Source of the DNA: Ceratotherium simum simum
Taxonomy: Eukaryota; Chordata; Mammalia; Perissodactyla; Rhinocerotidae
NCBI RefSeq assembly: GCF_000283155.1
Contig: NW_004454178.1
Span: forward strand, 26,282,501-26,346,500
Direction of reading: 5' to 3'
DNA: 64,000 nucleotides
Shown: positions 13,001-23,205 of the stretch, in pieces
Numbering within the stretch: position 1 is the first letter of the stretch
How the letters are laid out: every line of letters begins with the position of its first letter
The notes under the pieces: model-generated
Told to the model about the DNA's origin: nothing
Databases searched by the model: none
The model's input: only the letters and a program-made list of their open reading frames with translations
Program-made: the position numbers and the translations under genes

Positions 13001-14834
13001 AGATGAGATGGGTGGCAGCACCACCAGGTGCCCACGTGACCCACGTCCAAGCTAAGCAGATGAGGCAGGCAGGGCCTCCCTTCCACTCTAAGCACAGAGG
13101 GACTCCATTTCAAAAGGAAGGGGTACAGCGAGGGTCAGGCCTGCAGGCTGCTTCTCCACAGCACCCAGCCCTGGCGGTGAGTTCGCCTGCCCCCTACACC
13201 TGCTGTCACTAATGGCAGAACCAACAGACACTAATGGCTGCTCTCACCACCTACTTCGCTGTGTTACCGTGAAAAGGTTAAATTGAGAAGAAAACACACA
13301 AAATTTAAGCGCCTTCTTCGCTGAAGAATGCACGACATTTTAAAAGCCTGGTGTGGCCAGCGCTGAACAGAAGAACACAGTATGCAATGCTGGACTACAA
13401 CGGGGCAAGTCCACTTCCAGCCAGAACCGGAACCCGGCAGCCCTGTGTGTGACAGCCACTACAGGCTGGCCGCGAGCTTCGTCTGAAGACGCTCAAGCTG
13501 CCCGTCAGGCGCCACCGCAGCCGCTTTCGAGGGAAGCGCAGGACGAGCCCAATTACCCTCATCTGCCAGGACACAGTGTCTGATAGAGCAAAACAAACAG
13601 GGAGTCTGCTCTCCCCGTGGCGGCGGCTGTCGACCTCCAGGAACGTGCTATTTGGCCGTGGTATTTATAGACCATTTGGGGCTAAAATGTTGTTCCCTAC
13701 GGGGTCCTCAAAAATGGAAACATTTGCATCTTTATCTCACTGGATTTATGGGCTCAAATCAGAGGCACCCTCATTTTAGTACCTTCAAAATCATCCCTCC
13801 CTCTTGCCTCACTCATGGCACAACCAGCAGTGCTCAAAAGCCCCCCCGCTGTGTCATCCACCCCGCCCACCCCCCCGCTCCATTGGTGTAAGTCTCCTTT
13901 CTCCTACAAGGTTCGGCTCCCAGGAGCTGCATCCTCATGCAGTCCACTGGAGGGTCTCTCCCTCTGCAGAGCATCCTGCCTCCCTCTCTCCCTGCACTCA
14001 CCCTCACCTGGCGACACTTCCCGGGGGCCTCCAGGCGGTCTACGGACTCAGACTGTGTCTGATCTCAGACTGTGTCTGGTCTCTTCTTCAGACCTTACCA
14101 TCCCAACACACAGCAGGTCTAAGCGAGCCCACGAGAGTAGGGAACCAGATCAAAGGCAGCATATTCCATCAGCAAACAGTGAGGAGCAATGAGAGAAAAG
14201 CATGTTGCAGGTCGACGCAGGACAAGGTTTTTGGAAAGAAACAGAAAGTTCCTTCTCTTCTACAGACCACAGGCAGCCTACAGTCTAGAAGGCACAATTA
14301 AAGGTGAGCAGGACACCTTACAAAGCATGAGACTCCTGTGCCATGAATTCCTGGCAGCACAGGAAAAGCAGGCCACAGGAGGGCGGCTGGAGCGGCCATC
14401 CATGCCCCTCGGGGCAGCGGGTCAAGCAAGGCCACCCACCTGCCCACAAACAACTTCCTTGAAACCCAAAGTGCCAGGTTTATAAGCAATTCCTTACTGT
14501 AAGAACACTAAATAGGTGCAGCCAGGTTCAGGGTGACGCAGGACTTCTGGCAGCACGCAGCCTGGAGTTTTCCCAAGTACCAGGGTTACAACAATCCAAG
14601 CGCATCCTAATGGCTCATTAACTGCTGCCTCAGGTGACCCGGAAGCCAGGCCCGGGCAACATCTCTTCAGCCACCTGCGACAGGTAATAAAGAGAGTAAA
14701 CATCATGGCTGGGCTCCCGGTGCCATAAAACCAGGCTTCCTTTAAATTTTATCCCTCTCCCTGCAAGGAAAAGAGTCACACTCTCAACTAAATGGCTCTT
14801 AAAACTCTCTCCTGCCATGGAAACAGCACAAATC
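10046..14834. other. Long intronic stretch without recognised repeats or genes
   Basis: Nearly 4.8 kb in which I recognise no interspersed repeat with confidence. It includes a short (AAT)n run at about 11679-11694, C-rich homopolymer runs near 13846 and 13870, and mixed-composition sequence. Open frames up to 165 codons at 13804-14301 overlap on several frames and show no domain. Lack of repeats over this length could reflect old, decayed sequence or functional non-coding sequence. Confidence 0.5.
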
Positions 14835-15125
14835 ACACTAACAGACAGCTATATAGAAAAGTTCATCCTCACTAGTAAAAAAGGACATGCAAATTAAAAC
14901 AGTGTGGGAATAATTTTCATTTTTAACCAATTAGACTGGAAATACCTGGTGAGGCCTGGGTAAGGGAGAGGACCACGTTGAATACACCTTGGGAGGGAGC
15001 ATAAACCTGTTAGGAGGGCAATTTGCGAGATGCTTTAAAATGTGTAACATGCATACAATATTTTTCACATGAAGGGATTTATTCTGAGAAAGTAATTGGG
15101 CAAGTGTGCCAAAACCTACCCAAAG
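14835..15125 (+). mobile_element. Old LINE-1 3' UTR fragment
   Basis: Features include GTTCATCCTCACTAGTAAA, GACATGCAAATTAAAACAGT, a gap-like GC-rich insertion, GGGCAATTTGCGAGATGC and GGGATTTATTCTGAGAAAGT, the order seen in old mammalian L1 3' regions. Plus-oriented. Confidence 0.65.
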
Positions 15126-15897
15126 GATGGTGCCGGCTGTCTGGCTCATGAGCAGGAACCATGGGGGTCCAGGCCCTGTCCCCTGGGATGGCACCAGCTA
15201 GACAGATGCATCAGGCATTGAGCATGGAGGACCCGTCACCATCCTACTGGCACTGCAGGGTGGACACGGAGGCTCCAGCTCCCAGGGTCACAGAATTCAG
15301 CCCCAACTCCGGATGCTTTGGAGCCACAGTGGGGGCTGTCATCTGATGCTGGGAACATGGGAGATCTGTCAGCCCCCGACCGGGCATTCTCAGATTCCTT
15401 CCCATGGTCCACGAACCCATGGGGTCCTGGTGCTGGCAGGAACAGGATCTGTCTGAAAACACCATCCCCGGAAACACATCCTTTGAAGAGTCAAGTTTCC
15501 CTCTATGATGCAGCCATAGTCAGTCACAGCAAAAATCTACTAGTAATTACGGAAAACTAACAAAAAGCAACTGCTGGGTTGAAAGTTCCATTAATAAGTG
15601 GAAGAAAGGCTGAAGAGAACTACAGATCAGAGCCCAAAATAGGTAAGTCCCAGGGGGCCACAAAAGCCGTGGGTGCTACAGAGAAGTCTGAGGGGCCAGG
15701 CGTACCCAAGGTGTGTTCTGCGGGTCAGTCCTGCTCTCGGGGTCTCCCCATGCCTGCCCCCGCTGCAACTCCCCAGCCCCTGGGGCTCTAGCCACAGCTA
15801 GACCCTCTCTCCACACACACATCTGTATCTTCCCTCTGCATACACGTCCTAGAGGCATTCAAGCCAAAATACGAGAGAAGCTTCTAGAAGCATGCAG
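15126..15897. other. Intronic stretch without recognised features
   Basis: Mixed composition; no gene or repeat recognised. Confidence 0.5.
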
Positions 15898-15960
15898 TGA
15901 CCCTGGCAGCTGCTCATTCCCATGGCCTGCCACAAGCTGGCCCTGGGGACCCCTGAACCC
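15898..15960 (-). repeat. Left arm of a diverged inverted repeat
   Basis: Its reverse complement begins GGGTTCAGGGGTCCCCAGGG and continues through a GTGGCAGGCCATGG block. This aligns with the segment at 16473-16540, roughly three quarters identical over about 60 bp by eye. The repeat family is unknown to me. Confidence 0.6.
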
Positions 15961-16472
15961 TGACCACTGGGAGAGAACAATGACTCTACTGTGTGTAGAG
16001 GACACCCCAGTGCTATCTGGGCACTCCTTGGGGATGCGGATGTGGTTTGTAACCCGCATCATGCTCATGACTTGCCTACGCCCCACCCCGTTTACTCTGT
16101 GAGAGGTCTGACGCAGTTCACCACTCCAGCTCACTTTTGGTTTTCTTATTAGAAACAATAGAATGACCGATGGTTGAATTAGAGGTCGATTCCCTCTGTG
16201 TTCACATTTAACCATCAGTTTACCAATCAAAGGTCCATATTCTTGGAAAAGCCCAAGGACGGATCTGCTTTCACTCTCTTGAACACGGTAAACAGGACAG
16301 AATTAAATGGAGCTATTTTATTTTTTCCCCTTCATGGTATTATCCAACACGTGTACAGGATATTCTTACAAAGATATGGCAGCCCTGACTGTGATCCATT
16401 TGATTTGTTTTTATTCATTTGAATACTTTATGTATATATGTAAAATCAACTAAGTAACTAAGAAAAAAGTCT

Positions 16473-16540
16473 GGGTTCAAGGGGTCCCCTTGCCAGCGCG
16501 TGGCCGGCCATGGTGAAGGGCAGCAGCAGTGGTGCCCACT
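16473..16540 (+). repeat. Right arm of a diverged inverted repeat
   Basis: Begins GGGTTCAAGGGGTCCCCTTG and contains GTGGCCGGCCATGG, matching the reverse complement of 15898-15960. The 510 bp between the arms is AT-richer and has no recognised repeat. The pair could be two copies of one unnamed interspersed repeat in opposite orientation, or the ends of one element. Confidence 0.6.
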
Positions 16541-16779
16541 GCTCTGGACACTTCTCTCCTGCATTTGCACCCTGATGCCTGTGATGACAAAGGACACAGG
16601 CTGTGCATATGGACGGTCTAAAACAGAGCCATGTGTGATGATTATGCCTTCGAGATAACACTGCCTTATTCTAGGTACTCTGTCCCAGGCACATAACCTT
16701 GAATACCCAAACCCTTGAAATTTATAATTAAACCCATACTAAGAATTAAGAATAAGTTCCAGACAAATACCAGATGATG

Positions 16780-17036
16780 CTACTTACATGAGGTGCCTAG
16801 AGCAGTCAAATTTATAGACAGAAAGAAGTAGAATGGTGGTTGCCAGGGCTGGGGGAGAAGGGAATGTCCCAGGAGCTAGTGTTTAATGGGGACAGAGCTT
16901 CAGTCTGAGCATAAAAAGTTCTGGAGATGGTGGTGGCAATGGTTGCACAACAGTGTGAATGTACTTAATGCCACCGAACTGTAAGATGGATAAAGTGAAT
17001 TTTATGTTATGTATATTTACCACAATTAAAAAACAC
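16780..17036 (+). mobile_element. LINE-1 3' terminal segment, first copy
   Basis: Contains TGGTTGCCAGGGCTGGGGGA, then TTCTGGAGATGGTGGTGGCA, then GGTTGCACAACAGTGTGAAT, then TTTACCACAATTAAAAAACA at the very end, the standard order of an L1 3' UTR terminus. Plus-oriented. Confidence 0.88.
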
Positions 17037-17040
17037 ATGA

Positions 17041-17632
17041 GTTAGGGGTTTGGTGGTTCTTCAAAGAGTTAACACAGAGTTGCCACATGACCCAGCAAGT
17101 CCACTCCCAGGTATATACCCCAAAGAACTGAAAATGGGTGCTCCAACAAAACCTGTACACTAATGTTCACAGCAACACGACAACAGCCAGAAGGAGGAAA
17201 CAACCCAAATGCCCATCAACAGAGGAAGAGATTAACAAACTAAGGAATATCCACACAGTGGAATATTACTCAGCTATAAAAAGGAATGCAGTTCTGACAC
17301 AGGCTACAACACGGATGAACCCTGAAAATGTCATGCTGTGAGAAGCCAGACACGAAAAGCTACCAATTGTATGATTACATTTATATGAAATATCCGGAAT
17401 GGGCATATTCAGAGAGACAGAAAGCAGATTAGTGCTGCCTGGGGCTGGAGGAACGGGGGTATAGGGAGCACCTGCCCAATGGACGCAGGGTTTCATTAAG
17501 GGGGATGAAAATGTTTTGGAACTAGACAGAGGTGATGGCTGTACAATATTGTAAATGTCACTGGACTATACACTTTAAAATGATCAAATGATGAGTTTTA
17601 TGTCATGTGAATTTTACCATAATTAAAAAAAT
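17041..17632 (+). mobile_element. LINE-1 3' end, second copy directly after the first
   Basis: A longer copy of the same 3' region: GTTGCCACATGACCCAGCAA, GTATATACCCCAAAGAACTG, GGAATATTACTCAGCTATAA, a CTGGGGCTGGAGGAACGGG segment, and the terminal ATTTTACCATAATTAAAAAA. It begins within a few bases of the end of the first copy, giving two 3' ends in tandem. Confidence 0.9.
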
Positions 17633-18469
17633 GAGTGAGGGAAAACCTAAGTATTTTCTATAAAAGAAAAAAAAAGAATAGTTGTGTCTTATGGGGAAAT
17701 CTGCATCCCTCTCTGGGCTCTATCAGGGAGAACGGGTGTAGTTCTTGAGACAATGACATGGCTGCTGCTCGCTCAACGCTCTTGGATGGACATGGAGGGT
17801 CTCCTGGGGCCTCACAGCAGCACTACCGATAACAGGTTAATGGGAACGGAGACAGAGAAAGGCTGAGTAACCCTGGGCAGAGAGCAGGTGTTCACCCACG
17901 GGCTCCATCCTGCCTGATGGGCATTAGGAGACAGCATCCTGAACTGGCCAAGGAAACAGGAAAACTCACATATAATGAAAATGACCAAAATCCTGATTAG
18001 TACTACAAAACTATAAAACAGCTCAAAAGATGATTTAATTCAACGTTTACCTAGCACCCACCCCGCAAACAAGCTCCTCTAAGAGAAAAAGGCCAGGGTC
18101 TCTCCACACAGGATCCAGGAGCGACCCTCTGCCCTTGGAGAGCCACCTGCTCTTATTCACTGACGGAGGCAGAGAGTGTGGGTGCTTGACTCAACACCAT
18201 AGGAGAAATGTTATGGGACCCAGAGACGGACACTCCCAAAGTGACCCTGAAGGAGATCCACGACATGGGGAAGAAAGGTCCAACTTTTTCTGGTACTCCT
18301 ATAAGCCAGACAACAGGATAGGAGAATGGGCCTCAGGACCCCGAGGCAGTGAGTTATCCACACCTGGGGGTCTGGCGTTGGCAGCACAACCACAGTCCAC
18401 AGTACAGGTAGGGCCCCAACCCACGGAGGTCGTCACAGATAACTTTTCCAGGCCTCAAGGTGGTTAGGG
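17633..18469. other. Intronic stretch without recognised features
   Basis: No definite repeat or gene. An A-rich run at 17664-17675 follows the L1 end. Confidence 0.5.
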
Positions 18470-19480
18470 AAGTTTTAGCCAATGCAGCTAAACAAAAAGG
18501 AGGACACAATTACTAACTGCAGATGACAATATTATCTACCTAGAGAACACGAAGTAACCAATTATAAGTTTACTAGAACTAATAAAAAATTCTACATATT
18601 TGCTGGCTAAGAAATAATAATAAAATCAAGAGCTCTTCTGTACAGTGACAGTAACCAAGTAGAAAATAAAATGAAGAAAAACATTCTATTCATAATAAAA
18701 AAATATATATAAAATACCCAGGAATAATTAAATATAAAACCTATAAGCCTTACATGAAAAAATTAAAACAAGGCTTTTCATAAGGACAGAAGAAGCCTCA
18801 AATCATCAGACAGTAACACTGTGTTCCTAGATTAGAAATTTAACATCAGAAAGTTATTAGTGGACTTCATGTTAATTTATTAACTTGTTGTAACTTCAAA
18901 AAATTTCCAGAACAAGTTTGGGGGACCTGACAGGAAATGATTCTGAGGTTCATCTGGAAGACTAAATGGGCCAGACAAGCTAAGGAAAACGTAGAAGGAA
19001 GAAAATGTGCGTGGGGAGGAGACACGCACAGTCAGATGCTGAAATACGGGCAGATGCTGAAATACGGACGCTGTGTGGTGCCGGTTCAAGGATGCAGAGA
19101 CGGGGGAGACGGGCTCGGCCAGATGAACGTGCACGTCTTATGGGGTACAGGCGGTATTTTTAATCATTTAGAAAAAACGTTTTGCTTCATGAATGAGGAC
19201 AGGACAAGTGGATAACTATTTGATTACAAACAAAACTAACAGCCAAATGACAACATACGACGCACACTGAAATAATGCCCTTAATCTACAAAAAGCACTC
19301 CTATATCCATGAGAAAAAGACCAGCATCGCAACAGAAACACAGCAAAGAAAACGACAGTCAGTAGAAAAAAATGCAAGAAGTCAACAAGCATATAGAAAT
19401 ATGGTTAACCACGATGGAGGAAATGCAGACATGATGTGAGACAGATCCAAAATATAACGTGAACACGTCCAACAAATGCA
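18470..19480 (+). mobile_element. LINE-1 ORF2 C-terminal coding remnant
   Basis: DNA-level landmarks of the L1 reverse-transcriptase 3' part appear in order: GATGACAATATTATCTACCT, ACTAGAACTAATAAAAAATT, ACCCAGGAATAATTAAATAT, AAACCTATAAGCC, GGTTCATCTGGAAGACTAAA. All frames are broken. Plus-oriented. An 18 bp tandem duplication (CAGATGCTGAAATACGGG twice) lies at 19033-19068. Confidence 0.8.
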
Positions 19481-19850
19481 TCAGACTGCGGGGCGAGTCC
19501 TGGCTCCCTCCTCTGAGAGGGGCAGTCCCCGCACTGGCCGCCCGCTGTTTCCCGTCACTGGGGGAGTGAAGACGGGGGGCCCCTCTCCTGGGTCAGGCTG
19601 CGGGTGGGAGTGAGGGTGCCCGTGGGGTGCCCAGCAGAGGCGGCCACCACCCAGGACGGCTCAGTAAGTGCTCACTATTGTGGTTACTATTGCTTTGCTA
19701 TTTTGCCCACGGAATAAGCAAGGTGTGTGTGTGAGAGAGAGACACACATACACACACACCCAGACAGACACATGCACACTCAGGACTGATACGGCTTTTA
19801 GAGAGAGACATGGCCATAGGTAACAAAACATAGAAAAGTAGTAATATCTT
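19481..19850. other. GC-rich stretch and short dinucleotide microsatellite
   Basis: GC-rich 19485-19660. A GTGTGTGTGAGAGAGAGACA type run followed by CA units lies at 19723-19765. Nothing else recognised. Confidence 0.6.
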
Positions 19851-20230
19851 GGGTCAGCAATACCATTTTTACTTTGTCTAGACAGATGCATATGATTCAC
19901 GCACAAGGAAGCTAAACACAGATGAAAAACTGGAAATAACCTTAATGTTCAACTATTAGTGGTTGTTTAAATTCATTATGGTTCATTGTAAGACTACAAC
20001 AAAACCATTAAAGTCATGTTTTTGATGTCTATTTAATAGTACAGAGAAATGTTAACAATACAGTAAACAAAAAACATAGGTCAGAGTAGGATCCCAATTC
20101 CATAAAACTACACACACACAATCTGTATGAGATTACAGAAATACACTCTGAAATGTAACAGCTCTCATAGCTAACAGCACTGGAGTAACTTTCTTCTTTG
20201 TAATTTCCAATTATTCAAAAATTAACACTA
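19851..20230 (+). mobile_element. Old LINE-1 3' fragment
   Basis: Contains AACTGGAAATAACCTTAATG, a TTGTTTAAATTCATTATGGT segment, GACTACAACAAAACCATTAA and TAGGATCCCAATTCCATAAA, in the order of old L1 3' UTRs. Plus-oriented and diverged. Confidence 0.65.
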
Positions 20231-20539
20231 AATGACTTTCACGATCAGAAAGAGAGATTAATTATGATGAAAACTTTCCTTGTAAAAACGACACTGCCTG
20301 GGGTACAAACACAGGCCCGGCCCTGCTTCTTGCCCACACACAACCCCGGGGGAGGCTGGGGGCCTGAGACCTTCCTCGCCCTCCCACTGATGCTCAGGCC
20401 ACTTGGTTATCACTCAGGTTATCACTCGGTTGTTCCTCCTGGGCTGCGGTGGATTCCCTACCTGGTAGGCTACGGAGGAAGGTTTGTGGGGACCATCCCG
20501 TAAGCAAACAGTCCAAGAGGAGGGCAGACATCTGGGTAA

Positions 20540-20780
20540 CCATGGCCGAGTGAACACAGGCATTCATCCCCACTCCTCTCTAAAAACCACTAAAGGGACA
20601 ATGAAACAATATTTTTAAAAAGAGATAAAAATCCACAGAACAGAGATCACAAGAAGGGCTGGAGAGCAGGTTTGCCTTCAGAATTTTGGAAGATGCAGAG
20701 CAAGTGAGTGAAAGAAATGTCCTCAGCAGAGAAGGCTGTGGCTGCCACCAGGGAAACGAGATGGCAGCACTTCTGGTTAA
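20540..20780 (+). mobile_element. Old L1M-type UTR fragment
   Basis: Begins ATGGCCGAGTGAACACAGGC and continues with ACCACTAAAGGGACAATGAA. A related segment occurs at 59118-59290 (ATGGCAGACTGAACATCAGC), showing this is an interspersed repeat. Subfamily unknown. Confidence 0.5.
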
Positions 20781-21057
20781 CGCCCAAACATCAGGCTCAA
20801 CTATTAAATTGTGTCCAAAATGTTTCCACCAGTGAAGCTAAATGTGTGCTACATTCCCAAAACAAAAGTATAAATATTTGCAAAACATGAAAAAACATTT
20901 ACGAAAACATCAGTGCCCGTGGATGGAGGTGAGGGGACGGCACACCTGAACCCAGAACCAGAATATGGTGGGTGTGTTAACCAGACAGTGATTCTGGCTG
21001 GCACTGGGGGTTTCCAGTGTCCAGGCCCACAGCCCTGCCCCCTTCTTCCTCTTTATG

Positions 21058-21462
21058 GTGCAACCTGACTCCTGTCCAAGTCAGTGCTGTGCTGGTCCCG
21101 CTACAAACTCTCAACCAGAGTGAGGGTCACTCCTCTGTGCACCCCGACTCCTGTCTAAGTCTGACTGTCATGGCGCCTCTCCCACCTTCTCTGAACCAGA
21201 GTGAGGATTCCTCCTGTGTGCACCCTGACTCCTGTCCAAGTCAGTACCGTCAAGGTGCCTCTCTCACCTTCTCTGAACCAGAGGGAGGATCCCTTCTGTG
21301 TGCACCCCGACTCCTGTCCAAGTCACTACTGTCACAGCGCCTCTCCTACCTTCTCCGAACCAGAGTGAGGATCCCTCCTGTGTGCACCCCGACTCCTGTC
21401 CAAGTCTGACCGTCATGGCGCCTCTCCTACCTTCTCTGAATCAGAGCGAGGATCCCTCCTGG
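21058..21462 (+). repeat. 82 bp minisatellite, about five copies
   Basis: The phrase ACTCCTGTC(C/T)AAGTC recurs at 21068, 21147, 21228, 21310 and 21392, and AACCAGAG-type markers at 21113, 21194, 21276, 21358 and 21439. Spacings are 79-82 bp. Units differ by scattered substitutions. Because 82 is not a multiple of three, the repeat shifts frame each time, yet frames stay open through several units; I read this as low stop-codon content, not coding. Confidence 0.95.
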
Positions 21463-21489
21463 AGCAGACTATTGCACTAACGGCCCCTG

Positions 21490-21882
21490 TTTGTTGCAAG
21501 CCCCCCCAGTATCCATTCCCTTGGGTATAGTCCCATCAGAATTCTCACCTTGGCCTTGAGCCTTGAGCCTTGCTCTGGCCATTGGGGCAATAGCATATGT
21601 GACATAAGCAGAGGGTTAAATCACACTCGCCCTCCTGCTGAGCTTGGAACTCTGAAACCAGCAGATAGACCGCTGGCCCCTAACAGCTTGCCGACCACCA
21701 GACCAGAGAGTGAGATCATTCTAGGTCACCCAGCCACCAGGCGGCTCACAGCTGATCACAGGAGCATGGAAACGAGCCCAGACGTGAAGAGCAGCTCACA
21801 TGACCCTCAACAAACAAAATGACTGCTGTGGCAAGCACTCTATTTGTGGTGGTTTGTCATGCAGCAAAAGCTAACAGAGACC
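21490..21882 (+). mobile_element. MaLR/MLT1-type solitary LTR
   Basis: The 3' end has the typical MaLR signature, ATTTGTGGTGGTTTGTCATG followed by CAGCAAAAGCTAACAGAGA. The body is purine/pyrimidine mixed with no coding potential. A diverged non-coding LTR, plus-oriented; subfamily not decided. Confidence 0.65.
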
Positions 21883-22796
21883 GTCCTGCAGCAGCATCTT
21901 GCAGGCTTATAAAGTGACAGTGACTGCCACTCTAGCAGGAAGGACCTTGTGCTGGCTTATATGCTACAACTGTTCTCCTTTATGCATAAAATAAATATTT
22001 AAAGCATTGATCCTGATCTAAAGATGTAACCAATTCAGATTTCAGACACTTTGAAATACAAAAATCATGTTATTGCATCATTATAGTTAGAAAGCTTGTG
22101 GTACAAGAACTACGAGATTGACAGTCATGAGTGCCATCACTTGTGTTTGCCCACAGTGAGAAGGGCTTATGGGTTTCTCAGATTGTGGGACTGGATTTGC
22201 ATCAAGGGCACAGGGAACGAAGCCAATGGGAAGGGATGAAATGGTTAACTCCAATAAAAGCCAAGAGCTGCATCAGAAAGGACCTGTGGTTGTTGCACAG
22301 TGTGTGTAAGCAATATGCACCACGCAGACACAAGAGCGGAGACCCCAAATAGTTCTTTAATCAGAAGGGTGGTCTCAGTATTCGAAGGCACCTGAGTAGT
22401 GGCAGTGCACGCATGTGCGTGTGGGAGGGAGGGAGAGAGCCAAGTGGGAAATTACTATGTGGGATCTTGACTGGAAGGATGAAGCTGGCCATGTAGACCA
22501 GGAAGCACGTGCCAGAAGAGACCTTGGGCCTGGGAAGGCCGGCAGGAGAGATGGCAGCGGCAGGTTCTGTTGGCTGACAGTATGATACTTTTCCACTTGA
22601 AACACGAGAAACATATTTCTTGATAAAACAAGAAAAATTAAAAATAACACAACAAACCTCCAAGGTAGCAAATCTAGATAACAGTCTTTTAATCATCCAT
22701 GCTGTCCCAGTTGACGAAATGCTAACAATTTTCTGGGCATAAACACCTGCCACCCCCAAACTCTCTCACTCTTCCAGCCCTCTGCCTCGGTTACAG

Positions 22797-22940
22797 GCTC
22801 ACCCAGGACCCCATTCTGGGGAGAACTACCAGTGCAGGAAGGAGGTGAAGCAGCCCGACTTGCAGAGAAACGGCATCAAGTACGAGGGTAACACTGCCGC
22901 TGAAACCTATACAAGATCTTATTTATCCAAAGTTAACGAT
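22797..22940 (+). other. Candidate antisense exon (unproven)
   Basis: A 144 bp block lies between a strong acceptor (pyrimidine-rich tract ending GGTTACAG at 22796) and a perfect donor (GAT|GTAAGT at 22941). It is open in one frame for all 48 codons, reading AHPGPHSGENYQCRKEVKQP and ending RSYLSKVND. It lies on the plus strand, antisense to HDAC4. I do not recognise the peptide. Long introns contain many pseudo-exons, so this is a candidate only. Confidence 0.25.
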
Positions 22941-22969
22941 GTAAGTTATATTTTAAAAACTATTCCCTT

Positions 22970-23205
22970 TTTAATTATAAAAGTCTCTTCAAATTCACTG
23001 ATGATTTAATGACACTAATTAGACTGTGTGCTCAAGAAATCCGTCTGACAAACACCACTGCCAAATGTCACTAAAATATGATGGCTCATGAGGAGTTTAA
23101 ATCATCAAAACAGAAGCGACAGATGTAATGACACAATTACACAGTTTAAACAGCTTTTATGATCTCCGTTTTAAATGGGAAAATAAAACAAACAATTAAA
23201 ACGCA
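22970..23205. promoter_or_regulatory. TAAT-rich block, candidate non-coding regulatory element
   Basis: Repeat-free by eye and enriched for homeodomain-type cores: TTAATTATAA, GATTTAATGACACTAATTAG, CACAATTACAC and CAATTAAAAC within about 230 bp. Composition resembles conserved developmental enhancers, but no conservation data are available here. Confidence 0.25.

Noticed and set aside
21017..21480. Repetitive protein encoded by the 82 bp minisatellite
   Set aside because: The period is not a multiple of three, so the encoded repeats change frame each unit; coding is implausible.
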